Shown one piece after another: positions 1 to 5,689 of a stretch of 8,398 nucleotides of DNA (position 1 is its first letter; every line of letters begins with the position of its first letter). Source of the stretch: Anaerolineae bacterium (GTDB lineage Bacteria > Chloroflexota > Anaerolineae > JAFGEY01); contig JAFGJF010000308.1 in assembly GCA_016929205.1 (NCBI GenBank), positions 1-8,398 of the forward strand, written 5' to 3'. Made by a program: the position numbers and the translations under genes. The notes under the pieces are model-generated. The model was not told the origin of the DNA. It saw only the letters and a list, made by a program, of their open reading frames with translations, and searched no databases.

Positions 1-289
1 CCTGAAAAAGGTGTCGATCTCGCGATGGTGCGACCAGCGCTTTATGGGCGAGACACTGCGCGGCTCACAGATCGTCTTTTCGCGCAAGCCGGATCCCAAT
101 TTCCTCAGCGTGGACGAGCGGCTGGACCGGGAAGCCTGGGCGGCGCATATCCGCGAGACGCTGGAGGCGACGCGCGGCGTGTTTGTTGAGTTTATCGTGC
201 GCGACGTCTACACCGTGCATGGCAATCTCGATAACGCGCGTCAGGCGGTCGAGATCGCGCGAAAGGAAATAGATCGAGAGAGGATGTAG
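1..289 (+). CDS. Uroporphyrinogen-decarboxylase-like protein, C-terminal fragment
   Basis: Only the last 95 or so residues are present; the reading frame is open from base 2 and the 5' part lies outside the window. The fragment carries the pattern of the last part of the URO-D superfamily TIM barrel: a KVSISRWCD segment, then an FSRKPDPNFL strand/loop, an alternating acidic helix (around DREAWAAHIRETLEA) and a VEFIVRDVYT strand before a final helix. From family knowledge, such URO-D-like proteins outside haem operons are often methyltransferase-like or of unknown function, and are frequent in sugar clusters of Chloroflexota and Firmicutes; the missing N-terminal part is needed to choose. It ends at TAG 287-289. 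The 258-bp repeat-filled gap after it makes co-transcription with the next gene uncertain. The superfamily call is fairly sure, the activity is not. Confidence 0.7.
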   Translation, partial: LKKVSISRWCDQRFMGETLRGSQIVFSRKPDPNFLSVDERLDREAWAAHIRETLEATRGVFVEFIVRDVYTVHGNLDNARQAVEIARKEIDRERM

Positions 290-297
290 AGAAGGGT

Positions 298-354
298 GTA
301 CTGCGTACTCTCCACTCCTTCCTGAACAGCGACACAGTACGCAATACGCAGTAC
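298..354. repeat. Inverted repeat with reiterated TACGCA words
   Basis: GTACTGCGTA (298-307) is matched perfectly in inverted orientation by TACGCAGTAC (345-354), with a 37-base loop. The right arm sits in a run of TACGCA-type words (about 338-366) that extends a little beyond the palindrome. It begins nine bases after the stop codon of the preceding gene. No T tract follows the stem, so it is not a canonical intrinsic terminator. It looks like a dispersed non-coding repeat. Confidence 0.6.
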
Positions 355-370
355 ATAATACGCAGTTCTT

Positions 371-536
371 GACTTTTTGATAGTCTCCCTTTTGGGTGTT
401 GATGACATTCTTTGCCACAGAGAACGCCGAGATCATAAAAGATTGTGCATTCCTCTCGGTGCTCTCGGTGTCCTCTGGCAAAAAGAACGCGACATGCCAT
501 ATCAACACTGTGGAGGGAGACCACCGACTTTTTGAT
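371..536. repeat. MITE-like composite palindrome with flanking 11-bp direct repeats
   Basis: The 11-mer GACTTTTTGAT occurs at 371-381 and again at 526-536. Between the copies several short arms are nested in inverted order: GTCTCCCT (383-390) with AGGGAGAC (514-521), GTGTTGAT (396-403) with ATCAACAC (501-508), and an imperfect longer pair, 408-432 with 463-487. The longer pair contains the words GCCACAGAG / CTCTGGC and GCCGAGA / TCTCGGTG. Inside the right arm TCTCGGTG is repeated at 454-470. No open frame of gene quality crosses the region. The arrangement fits a small non-autonomous element (about 145 bp) with a target duplication, but no transposase is visible and the outer ends are not perfectly symmetric. 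The rest of 290-547 holds nothing else I can support except the ribosome binding site of the next gene. Confidence 0.5.
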
Positions 537-547
537 GGGAGGCAAAC

Positions 548-1492
548 GTGAGACCTTGTAGCAAAGTGGCTCCGGCCTGGTGGGATTATACCACCCTGGA
601 GCGAGAGATTCTGGACGATGCGGCGCGGCTGGCGGCCGAGGATCTGTTGGGACTGTCGCGGCCTGGGTTTGCGGTCCGCTTTTACGACACCTTGGAGGAT
701 TTTTACCTGGCCGAGGCGTTGGAATACGTCACCGCCTGGCGGCAGGCGACCGAGGGCGATCCGGTTGGCGTGTGCGGCCCGATCGGCCCCACCGAGCAGC
801 TTCCACTCGTGGCCCGGCTGGTCAACGAATTGGAACTGGATCTGCGCCATGCCCATTTTTGGGCCATGGACGAGTGGGTGATCGATGACCCGCAGACGGG
901 ACGGCCGGTTGCGGTGCCGGCGGCGCATCCCCTGAGCTTTGAGAAAGCGGACCGCGAGTTGTGTTTCGATCGCATTCGCCCCGAGCTGCGCATGCCGGAG
1001 GAAAATCTGCACTTTCCCAAGGCCGACCTGAGCGCATATCGGGCCAGTTGGCAGCAGGCACGCTGCCTGGTTATGCAGGGCGGGCAGGGTGAGGTCAAGC
1101 ACTGGGCCTTTAACGATCCACCCCGGCGTGAGGGCGAATACCGGGACGCCCCTCCGCCGCCAAACGTGTATCGCCAGCTGGCGACGCGGATCGTCGATTT
1201 GCACCCGATCACCCTGATCCAGAACGCGCGCACGTCGGGAGGCGGGGTGGTGCAGAACGTGCCCGATCGGGCGCTGACCGTCGGCCCGGTCGAGACGTGG
1301 CAGGCGGACAAGGTGTCGATCTGGCAGGCCGGTACCCACGACAATCCCTTTGGCATGCGCCTGACGACGCTCATGATCGCCAAACAGATCCCGGACAGCT
1401 CGGTGCCCATGTCGCTGCTCGCCGATCACCCCAACGTCCAGTTTAACTTTTACCGCGGCGGCATTGGGAGCTGTGAGGCCGAGATGCACTGA
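548..1492 (+). CDS. NagB-like (glucosamine-6-phosphate deaminase/isomerase family) protein
   Basis: This 314-residue protein belongs to the NagB/RpiA/SugarP-isomerase fold. Recognisable landmarks are MDEW (residues 107-110; Asp108 matches the Asp72 general base of E. coli NagB), HPLSFEKAD (127-135), [14 protein letters not shown] (179-192, equivalent to GNDGHIAFNEP) and ALTVGP (242-247). The last third reads like a well-conserved subgroup, around residues 257-303. It is longer than classical NagB (about 260 residues), with an N-terminal extension. Two departures stand out: the Asp141 equivalent is Val183, and the Glu148 equivalent is Asp190, while the His143 equivalent is kept (His185). Glucosamine-6-phosphate deamination is therefore not assured; an isomerase or a different sugar phosphate is possible. 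GTG 548 is chosen because GGGAGG lies at 537-542, five bases upstream; no in-frame Met precedes residue 107. The last codons lie within the first unit of a 96-bp tandem repeat. Confidence 0.85.
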   Translation: MRPCSKVAPAWWDYTTLEREILDDAARLAAEDLLGLSRPGFAVRFYDTLEDFYLAEALEYVTAWRQATEGDPVGVCGPIGPTEQLPLVARLVNELELDLRHAHFWAMDEWVIDDPQTGRPVAVPAAHPLSFEKADRELCFDRIRPELRMPEENLHFPKADLSAYRASWQQARCLVMQGGQGEVKHWAFNDPPRREGEYRDAPPPPNVYRQLATRIVDLHPITLIQNARTSGGGVVQNVPDRALTVGPVETWQADKVSIWQAGTHDNPFGMRLTTLMIAKQIPDSSVPMSLLADHPNVQFNFYRGGIGSCEAEMH

Positions 1493-1681
1493 TATTGTCA
1501 TTCCCGCGCCGGCAGAATATGCCTTGTCATTCCCGCGGAGGCGGGAATCCAGCGCGGCATTGGGAGCTGTGGGACCGAGATGCACTGACATTGTCATTCC
1601 CGCGCCGGCAGAATATGCCTTGTCATTCCCGCGGAGGCGGGAATCCAGCGCGGCATTGGGAACTGTGAGGCCGAGATGCAC
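1458..1681. repeat. 96-bp tandem repeat, 2.33 copies, carrying gene 3' end plus palindrome
   Basis: Three units start at 1458, 1554 and 1650 with an exact period of 96 bases; the third is only 32 bases long. Each full unit consists of about 32 bases that equal the last codons of the NagB-like gene, then about 64 bases containing two TTGTCATTCCCGCG words 29 bases apart (1495 and 1524 in unit 1). The second word starts a perfect hairpin ATTCCCGC-GGAG-GCGGGAAT (1529-1548; repeated at 1625-1644). This palindrome, followed by CCAGC, resembles the widely dispersed GTCATTCCCGCG..GCGGGAAT repeats known from many bacterial genomes (from memory; compare dRS3 of Neisseria). Units differ at a few bases (GGAGCTGTGAGG, GGAGCTGTGGGA, GGAACTGTGAGG), so the duplication is not brand new. 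The array fills the 206-bp gap before the PIG-L gene; nothing else is seen there except a ribosome binding site. Confidence 0.92.
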
Positions 1682-1698
1682 CTAACAGGGAGGGTCAA

Positions 1699-2478
1699 GT
1701 GAGTAAACGCGCTTTTGCCGTGGCCGCGCACCCGGACGACATTGAATTCCTGATGGCCGGGACGTTGATCCTGCTGCAGCACGCCGGGTATGAGATCCAC
1801 ACCATGACCGTGGCCAACGGGAGCTGTGGCACGGCGCATCACACAGTCGAAGAGATTGTCGACATCCGCCGCGCCGAATCGCGCGCGGCAGCGGCTTTGA
1901 TCGGGGCCATCCACCACGACAGCCTGGTCGACGATATCGCCATTTTCTACGAGCCGGCGCTGCTGGCCCGCGTGGCGGCGGTAATGCGCGACGTGGCCCC
2001 GGACATTCTGCTGACCCATTCGCCGGTCGGGTACATGGAAGACCATCAAAATACGGCCCGGCTGGCGGTGACGGCGGCGTTTTGCCGAGGCATGCCCAAT
2101 TTTCCAACCGATCCGCCGCGCGCACCGGTTGACAAGGCGGTGACGGTCTATCACGCCCAGCCGCACGGCAACCGCGACCCGCTGCGGCGTCTGGTGCGGC
2201 CCGAGATATTTATCGACGTGACGAGTGTGATCGAAGAAAAGCGGGCCATGTTGGCCTGTCATCACAGCCAGAAGACCTGGTTGGACCAAACGCAGGGGAT
2301 GGATGCCTATCTCAACGTGATGCAGGATCTGTGCCATGAGGTGGGTCAGATGTCGGGCCGATTCAAGTATGCCGAAGGGTGGCGCCGCCGCCTGCACCTC
2401 GGCTTTTGCGATGCCTCGGCCGATCCACTGTTGGTGGCCCTGTGGGCGTATGTCGAGACAGACGAGGCCCTGAGCTAG
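1699..2478 (+). CDS. PIG-L/LmbE-family zinc deacetylase
   Basis: A 259-residue protein with the complete signature of the PIG-L (LmbE-like) N-deacetylase family. The AHPDD motif is at residues 10-14 (His11 and Asp14 as metal ligands, Asp13 as likely general base), and the third ligand is His116 in the MEDHQNT segment (113-119), preceded by the HSPVGY loop (107-112). Family members hydrolyse N-acyl groups, typically N-acetylglucosamine linked to inositol, lipid, antibiotic or another carrier, in the cytoplasm; no signal peptide is seen. Standing next to a NagB-like protein, it plausibly deacetylates an amino-sugar intermediate; the exact substrate cannot be read from sequence. Start GTG 1699 follows GGGAGGG (1688-1694) at a short spacing. 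The upstream gene would reach TGA 1700-1702, giving a GTGA overlap, if the tandem array and its stops were absent. Confidence 0.9.
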   Translation: MSKRAFAVAAHPDDIEFLMAGTLILLQHAGYEIHTMTVANGSCGTAHHTVEEIVDIRRAESRAAAALIGAIHHDSLVDDIAIFYEPALLARVAAVMRDVAPDILLTHSPVGYMEDHQNTARLAVTAAFCRGMPNFPTDPPRAPVDKAVTVYHAQPHGNRDPLRRLVRPEIFIDVTSVIEEKRAMLACHHSQKTWLDQTQGMDAYLNVMQDLCHEVGQMSGRFKYAEGWRRRLHLGFCDASADPLLVALWAYVETDEALS

Positions 2479-2484
2479 TCCCTC

Positions 2485-2516
2485 GAAACCAGGTTTTTCG
2501 TCCAAAACCTGGTTTC
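2485..2516. repeat. GAAACC..GGTTTC hairpin, copy 1
   Basis: A perfect 13-bp stem, GAAACCAGGTTTT (2485-2497) with AAAACCTGGTTTC (2504-2516), closes a six-base loop. It starts six bases after the stop codon of the PIG-L gene. No U-rich tract follows, so it is a poor intrinsic terminator; it may instead protect or process mRNA. A near-identical copy occurs at 6631-6661. Confidence 0.9.
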
Positions 2517-2549
2517 TCAAATGTCTAAATCCCAACAAGGAGTGACTCG

Positions 2550-3245
2550 ATGAACACCCTGCCAAGCTATACCATCCACCAGGCGCGGATCCAACCAGAT
2601 ATGGCTGGCGCTCGGGCCAGCGATTGGGGTGGGCCGGCGTGGGCGCAGGCAGAAACGCTTAATGTATCCCAATTTCGGCCTGAAAGCAGCGATGCTCGCC
2701 CTCGCACGCAGGCCAGGCTGCTGTACGATGCGCACGGCATCTATGGTATGTTCAAAGTCGAGGACCGCTACGTGCGCTGCACGCACGTCGGCTACCAGGC
2801 TGCGGTCTACCGCGATAGCTGCGTCGAGTTTTTCGTACAGCCCAAACCCGATCGAGGGTATTTCAACTTTGAATTCAACTGCGGCGGGTCGCTGCTTTGT
2901 TCGTACGTCACCGATCCGGCGCGAGGAGAGGGGGGCGCGCTGGCCGAGGCCGTTCGGTTGCCCGATCAAGCCGGCGAGCAGGTGCAGGTCACTTGTTCGC
3001 TGCCGCAGGTGGTCGACCCGGAAATCGCCGAACCGGTGGGATGGATGCTGGTCTTTTTTATCCCTTTTTCCATTCTGAACGAATATGTTGGGCCGTTGAG
3101 CGCTTTGCCTGGACAGGTGTGGCGCGCCAATTTTTACAAATGCGCCGAGGATAACTCGCATCCCCACTGGGCCGCCTGGTCGCCGGTCGACGAACTCAAC
3201 TTTCATCTGCCGCGTTGTTTTGGCACGATCGCGTTTGCTGGCTGA
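2550..3245 (+). CDS. Carbohydrate-binding family 9-like (CBM9/DOMON-like) protein
   Basis: A single-domain, 231-residue protein resembling the CBM9-like family. Typical elements in order are a VYRDSCVEFFVQP segment (87-99, the usual D-x-VE-F-F core), a YFNFEFNCGG strand pair (104-113), an IPFSIL segment (171-176), and a C-terminal WRANFYKC...HPHWAAWSPV block (191-213) before FHLPRCFGTI (218-227). In this family the fold is a beta-sandwich that binds sugar reducing ends in xylanases; stand-alone versions in sugar clusters have no proven activity and may be binding or accessory proteins. There is no signal peptide, so it acts in the cytoplasm unless exported by another route. Start ATG 2550 has AAGGAG at 2537-2542, seven bases upstream. 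The 71-bp gap from the PIG-L gene contains a 13-bp-stem hairpin. It is probably the last gene of its transcription unit, since promoter-like sequence follows. Confidence 0.85.
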   Translation: MNTLPSYTIHQARIQPDMAGARASDWGGPAWAQAETLNVSQFRPESSDARPRTQARLLYDAHGIYGMFKVEDRYVRCTHVGYQAAVYRDSCVEFFVQPKPDRGYFNFEFNCGGSLLCSYVTDPARGEGGALAEAVRLPDQAGEQVQVTCSLPQVVDPEIAEPVGWMLVFFIPFSILNEYVGPLSALPGQVWRANFYKCAEDNSHPHWAAWSPVDELNFHLPRCFGTIAFAG

Positions 3246-3309
3246 TGCGTGTCGCGACCATTAGCGTCATCCCTGCCGCGTATTTGGCCAGGGCTTTTGC
3301 GACTTGACC

Positions 3310-3339
3310 TTGACGTAACAATGCCACTCGTTGTACAAT
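3310..3339 (+). promoter_or_regulatory. Sigma70-type promoter P1
   Basis: TTGACG (3310-3315) and TACAAT (3334-3339) are separated by 18 bases, each one or two bases from consensus. Transcription would begin near 3346 and give a leader of about 220 bases before the GTG at 3568. Within the stretch 3246-3567 this is the best -35/-10 pair I find. Confidence 0.55.
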
Positions 3340-3431
3340 AGGATATAGAAACCGCGTTCCAACGCCGCTGTTCCCCTCACCTCTGCAGAGACCGCCGCAA
3401 GCAGAGAAAAATAAAAAAACGCAAAAAAACA

Positions 3432-3443
3432 ATTACCGGTAAT
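3432..3443. promoter_or_regulatory. Perfect palindrome ATTACCGGTAAT, LacI-family-like operator
   Basis: This 12-bp perfect palindrome has a central CG and half-sites ATTACC, the form expected of LacI/GalR-family operators (compare the GntR operator core TTACC.GTAA of E. coli, from memory). It lies between promoter candidates P1 and P2: about 85 bases downstream of the P1 start and 28 bases upstream of the P2 -35. Sugar gene clusters are commonly controlled by LacI-family repressors; none is encoded in the window. The A-rich tract 3407-3430 lies immediately upstream and could favour DNA bending. Confidence 0.5.
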
Positions 3444-3471
3444 GGGAACACATCCAACCTTTCTCGACAAT

Positions 3472-3500
3472 TTGCTTACGTGGCTATCATGTGATATGCT
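3472..3500 (+). promoter_or_regulatory. Sigma70-type extended -10 promoter P2
   Basis: TTGCTT (3472-3477), a 17-base spacer and TATGCT (3495-3500), with TG at 3492-3493 forming an extended -10 element. The start would be near 3507, giving a leader of about 60 bases. A short inverted repeat TATCA-TG-TGATA (3485-3496) overlaps the -10 and could be a repressor site, but it is short enough to be chance. Confidence 0.45.
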
Positions 3501-3567
3501 AGAGGATACGTGTGTTTGCGAGTTATGCAGAGTTCAAGTGTGCCATGCTGAATAAAAGGAGCATCTT

Positions 3568-5676
3568 GTGAACCTTCCTCAAGACTATGTCGAACGCGTC
3601 TATGCCGGGGTGTTGGGCAAGATCATTGGCGTGTACCTGGGCCGCCCCTTTGAGGGCTGGTCGATGGATCGCATTCTGTCCGAACTGGGCGAGATCAACT
3701 ATTACGTCCACGAAAAGCGCGGTCTGCCGCTGATCGTCACCGATGATGACATTACCGGCACCTTTACCTTTGTCCGGGCCTTGCCCGATTACGACAACGC
3801 GCTTGACCTGACTCCGGAGCAGATCGGCCAGACGTGGCTCAACTATCTGATCGACCGGCGCACGATCCTGTGGTGGGGTGGATTGGGAAACTCGACCGAG
3901 CATACGGCCTACCTGCGGCTTAAAAACGGGATTCCGGCGCCGCGCAGCGGCTCGATCGAGATGAACGGCAAGGTCGTGGCCGAACAGATCGGCGCCCAGA
4001 TTTTCATCGACAGCTGGGCCCTGGTCGCGCCCGGCAACCCTGCCTTGGCTGCCGACCTGGCGCGCCGCGCCGCCAGCGTGTCGCACGACGGTGAGGCGAT
4101 CTATGGCGCCCAGGTGATCGCCGCGATCGAGGCCATGGCCTTTGTCGAGTCCGACCTGGACGTGCTGCTCGATACGGCGGTGTCGTTTATTCCCCAGAAT
4201 TCGGTGATTTATACCATGATTGCCGACATTCGCCGCTGGCACAAGGCAGAGCCGGATTGGCGCAAGGCGTTTGCCCTGCTGTCCGCCAACTATGGCTACG
4301 ACAAGTACGGCGGCAACTGCCACATGGTGCCCAACCACGGGCTGATTGTGCTCAGCTTGCTCTACGGCGATGACGATTTCCAAAAGACGTTAATGATCGT
4401 CAATACCTGCGGCTGGGATACCGACTGTAACTCGGGCAACGTGGGGTGCATCATGGGGATCAAGAACGGCCTGGCCGGCATTGAGGCCGGGCCGGACTAT
4501 CGCGGCCCCGTCGCCGACCGGATCTATTTGCCGACCGCTGACGGTGGGCGGGCGATCAGCGATGCCTTGACCGAGGCGTATCACATTGCCAACGCGGGGC
4601 GGGCCCTGGCCGGAGAGGCGCCATTGGCCCCCAAGGACGGCGCGCGCTTTCATTTCAGCCTGCCCGGCGCGGTGCAGGGTTGGATGCCTGAAAATAGCAC
4701 CGAGTCCAGTGGGACGGTGGTTGTAGAAAATGTCGCCGGTCATAGCGAACTGGGTCGTCGCAGCCTGGCCCTGCGCTACCACCACGTGGCCTTGAAGCGG
4801 CCGGCGCGTGTGAGCGCGGCGACCTTTATTCCCCATGAGGCGGCTCGTATGCCCGGCTACGGACTGATGGCGTCGCCGACGCTGTATTCGGGACAGACGG
4901 TGCGCGCCCGTCTCGCCGCCGACGAGGGCAACGAAATGCCGATCACCTGCGCGCTTTACTTTCGTGCCTATGGTGAGGACGATGCCCTGTTCCGGATCTC
5001 CGGGCCGATGGAATGCCTGGCTCCGGGGCAGGCGCACGTTTTTGAGTGGACCCTGGCGGATACGAATGGCGCCCCCATCGCCGAGATTGGCGTGGAACTG
5101 AGCAGCGACAGGCGCGCCGACGGTACGGTCTATCTCGATGCCCTCGGCTGGAGCGGCGAGCCTTCGCTGCGCCTGACCCGCCCGCCTTATGCCGCCAAGA
5201 TGTGGCAGCGCGCCTGGATCGACGGCGTGGATCACTTTATGGGGCACAGCGAGCCGTACCGCCTGGTGCACGACGAGGGCGTGGGCTTGATGATCCAGGG
5301 TACCCGCGAGTGGCGCAATTACCGGGTCAGCGCCGACGTGCGGCCGCATATGGTCGAACGGGCCGGGATCGGGGCGCGCGTGCAAGGCATGAAGCGCTAC
5401 TATGCGCTGCTGCTGTGCCGCGACCACAAACTGCGCTTGATCAAGGCACTGGATGGTGAGAGGGTGCTTGGAGAAGCCGGCTTTGATTGGCAGTTTGGCG
5501 AAACGCACGACCTCAGCCTGGAGGTCAAGGATACGCGGCTGCGAGCGTGGGTCGATGGCAAGCTGGCCTTTGACGTGCAGGATCGAGATCGGCCGCTTAC
5601 CGGCGGCGCCGTGGCCTTGATCTGCGATCAAGGGCGCACGGCGACCGGGCAAGTGATCGTGCAGCCGGCTGAATAG
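3568..5676 (+). CDS. ADP-ribosylglycohydrolase-fold protein with C-terminal beta-sandwich modules
   Basis: A 702-residue protein of apparently three parts. Residues 1 to about 345 form an all-helical ADP-ribosylglycohydrolase (DraG/ARH) domain. Its metal-binding motifs are TDDDIT (58-63, standing for TDDT), SHDGEAIYGA (172-181) and GWDTDCNSGN (282-291, standing for GGDTDTxA, with Asp284 and Asp286 kept). Residues about 350-540 look like a beta-sandwich of galactose-binding or CBM type, and about 545-702 like a concanavalin/LamG or DUF1080-type domain (YRVSADVRP, GIGARVQ, YYALLL, LEVKDTRLRAWVDG). DraG-type enzymes remove ADP-ribose from protein; this subtype, with a divergent N-terminal GVYLG in place of GDxxG and sugar-binding-like tails, is placed in a sugar cluster, so a glycan or N-/O-glycoside substrate is more likely. 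No signal peptide. GTG 3568 is supported by AAGGAG (3556-3561), six bases upstream. The next gene starts 13 bases after its stop, so they are co-transcribed. Confidence 0.85.
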   Translation: MNLPQDYVERVYAGVLGKIIGVYLGRPFEGWSMDRILSELGEINYYVHEKRGLPLIVTDDDITGTFTFVRALPDYDNALDLTPEQIGQTWLNYLIDRRTILWWGGLGNSTEHTAYLRLKNGIPAPRSGSIEMNGKVVAEQIGAQIFIDSWALVAPGNPALAADLARRAASVSHDGEAIYGAQVIAAIEAMAFVESDLDVLLDTAVSFIPQNSVIYTMIADIRRWHKAEPDWRKAFALLSANYGYDKYGGNCHMVPNHGLIVLSLLYGDDDFQKTLMIVNTCGWDTDCNSGNVGCIMGIKNGLAGIEAGPDYRGPVADRIYLPTADGGRAISDALTEAYHIANAGRALAGEAPLAPKDGARFHFSLPGAVQGWMPENSTESSGTVVVENVAGHSELGRRSLALRYHHVALKRPARVSAATFIPHEAARMPGYGLMASPTLYSGQTVRARLAADEGNEMPITCALYFRAYGEDDALFRISGPMECLAPGQAHVFEWTLADTNGAPIAEIGVELSSDRRADGTVYLDALGWSGEPSLRLTRPPYAAKMWQRAWIDGVDHFMGHSEPYRLVHDEGVGLMIQGTREWRNYRVSADVRPHMVERAGIGARVQGMKRYYALLLCRDHKLRLIKALDGERVLGEAGFDWQFGETHDLSLEVKDTRLRAWVDGKLAFDVQDRDRPLTGGAVALICDQGRTATGQVIVQPAE

Positions 5677-5689
5677 GGGGGAAAGACGC

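Noticed and set aside
369..397. Promoter for the NagB-like gene starting from TTGACT at 369-374
   Set aside because: No acceptable -10 element lies 16-18 bases downstream, and the hexamer is part of the repeat element.
65..1681. Very long minus-strand open frames opposite the NagB-like gene, and likewise at 4390-5745 opposite the ARH-fold gene
   Set aside because: They are anti-sense shadows of GC-rich coding sequence; the + strand frames carry recognised family motifs, and the minus-strand proteins show none.
1458..1681. CRISPR array from the regularly spaced palindromic repeat
   Set aside because: The whole 96-bp unit repeats, including what would be spacers, there are only 2.33 copies, and part of the unit is gene coding sequence.
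1464..1685. Small repetitive protein read in another frame through the tandem array
   Set aside because: The open frame simply follows from a period divisible by three; it has no ribosome binding site and only repeats the palindromic element.
3272..3297. Terminator after the CBM9-like gene from CCCTG..CAGGG and a short T run
   Set aside because: The stem is only five base pairs with a long loop and four T residues, too weak to claim.
3381..3406. Intrinsic terminator from CTCTGC..GCAGAG followed by an A-rich tract
   Set aside because: On the + strand the stem is followed by A rather than T. On the minus strand the T run precedes the stem, so it has the wrong order for termination on either strand.
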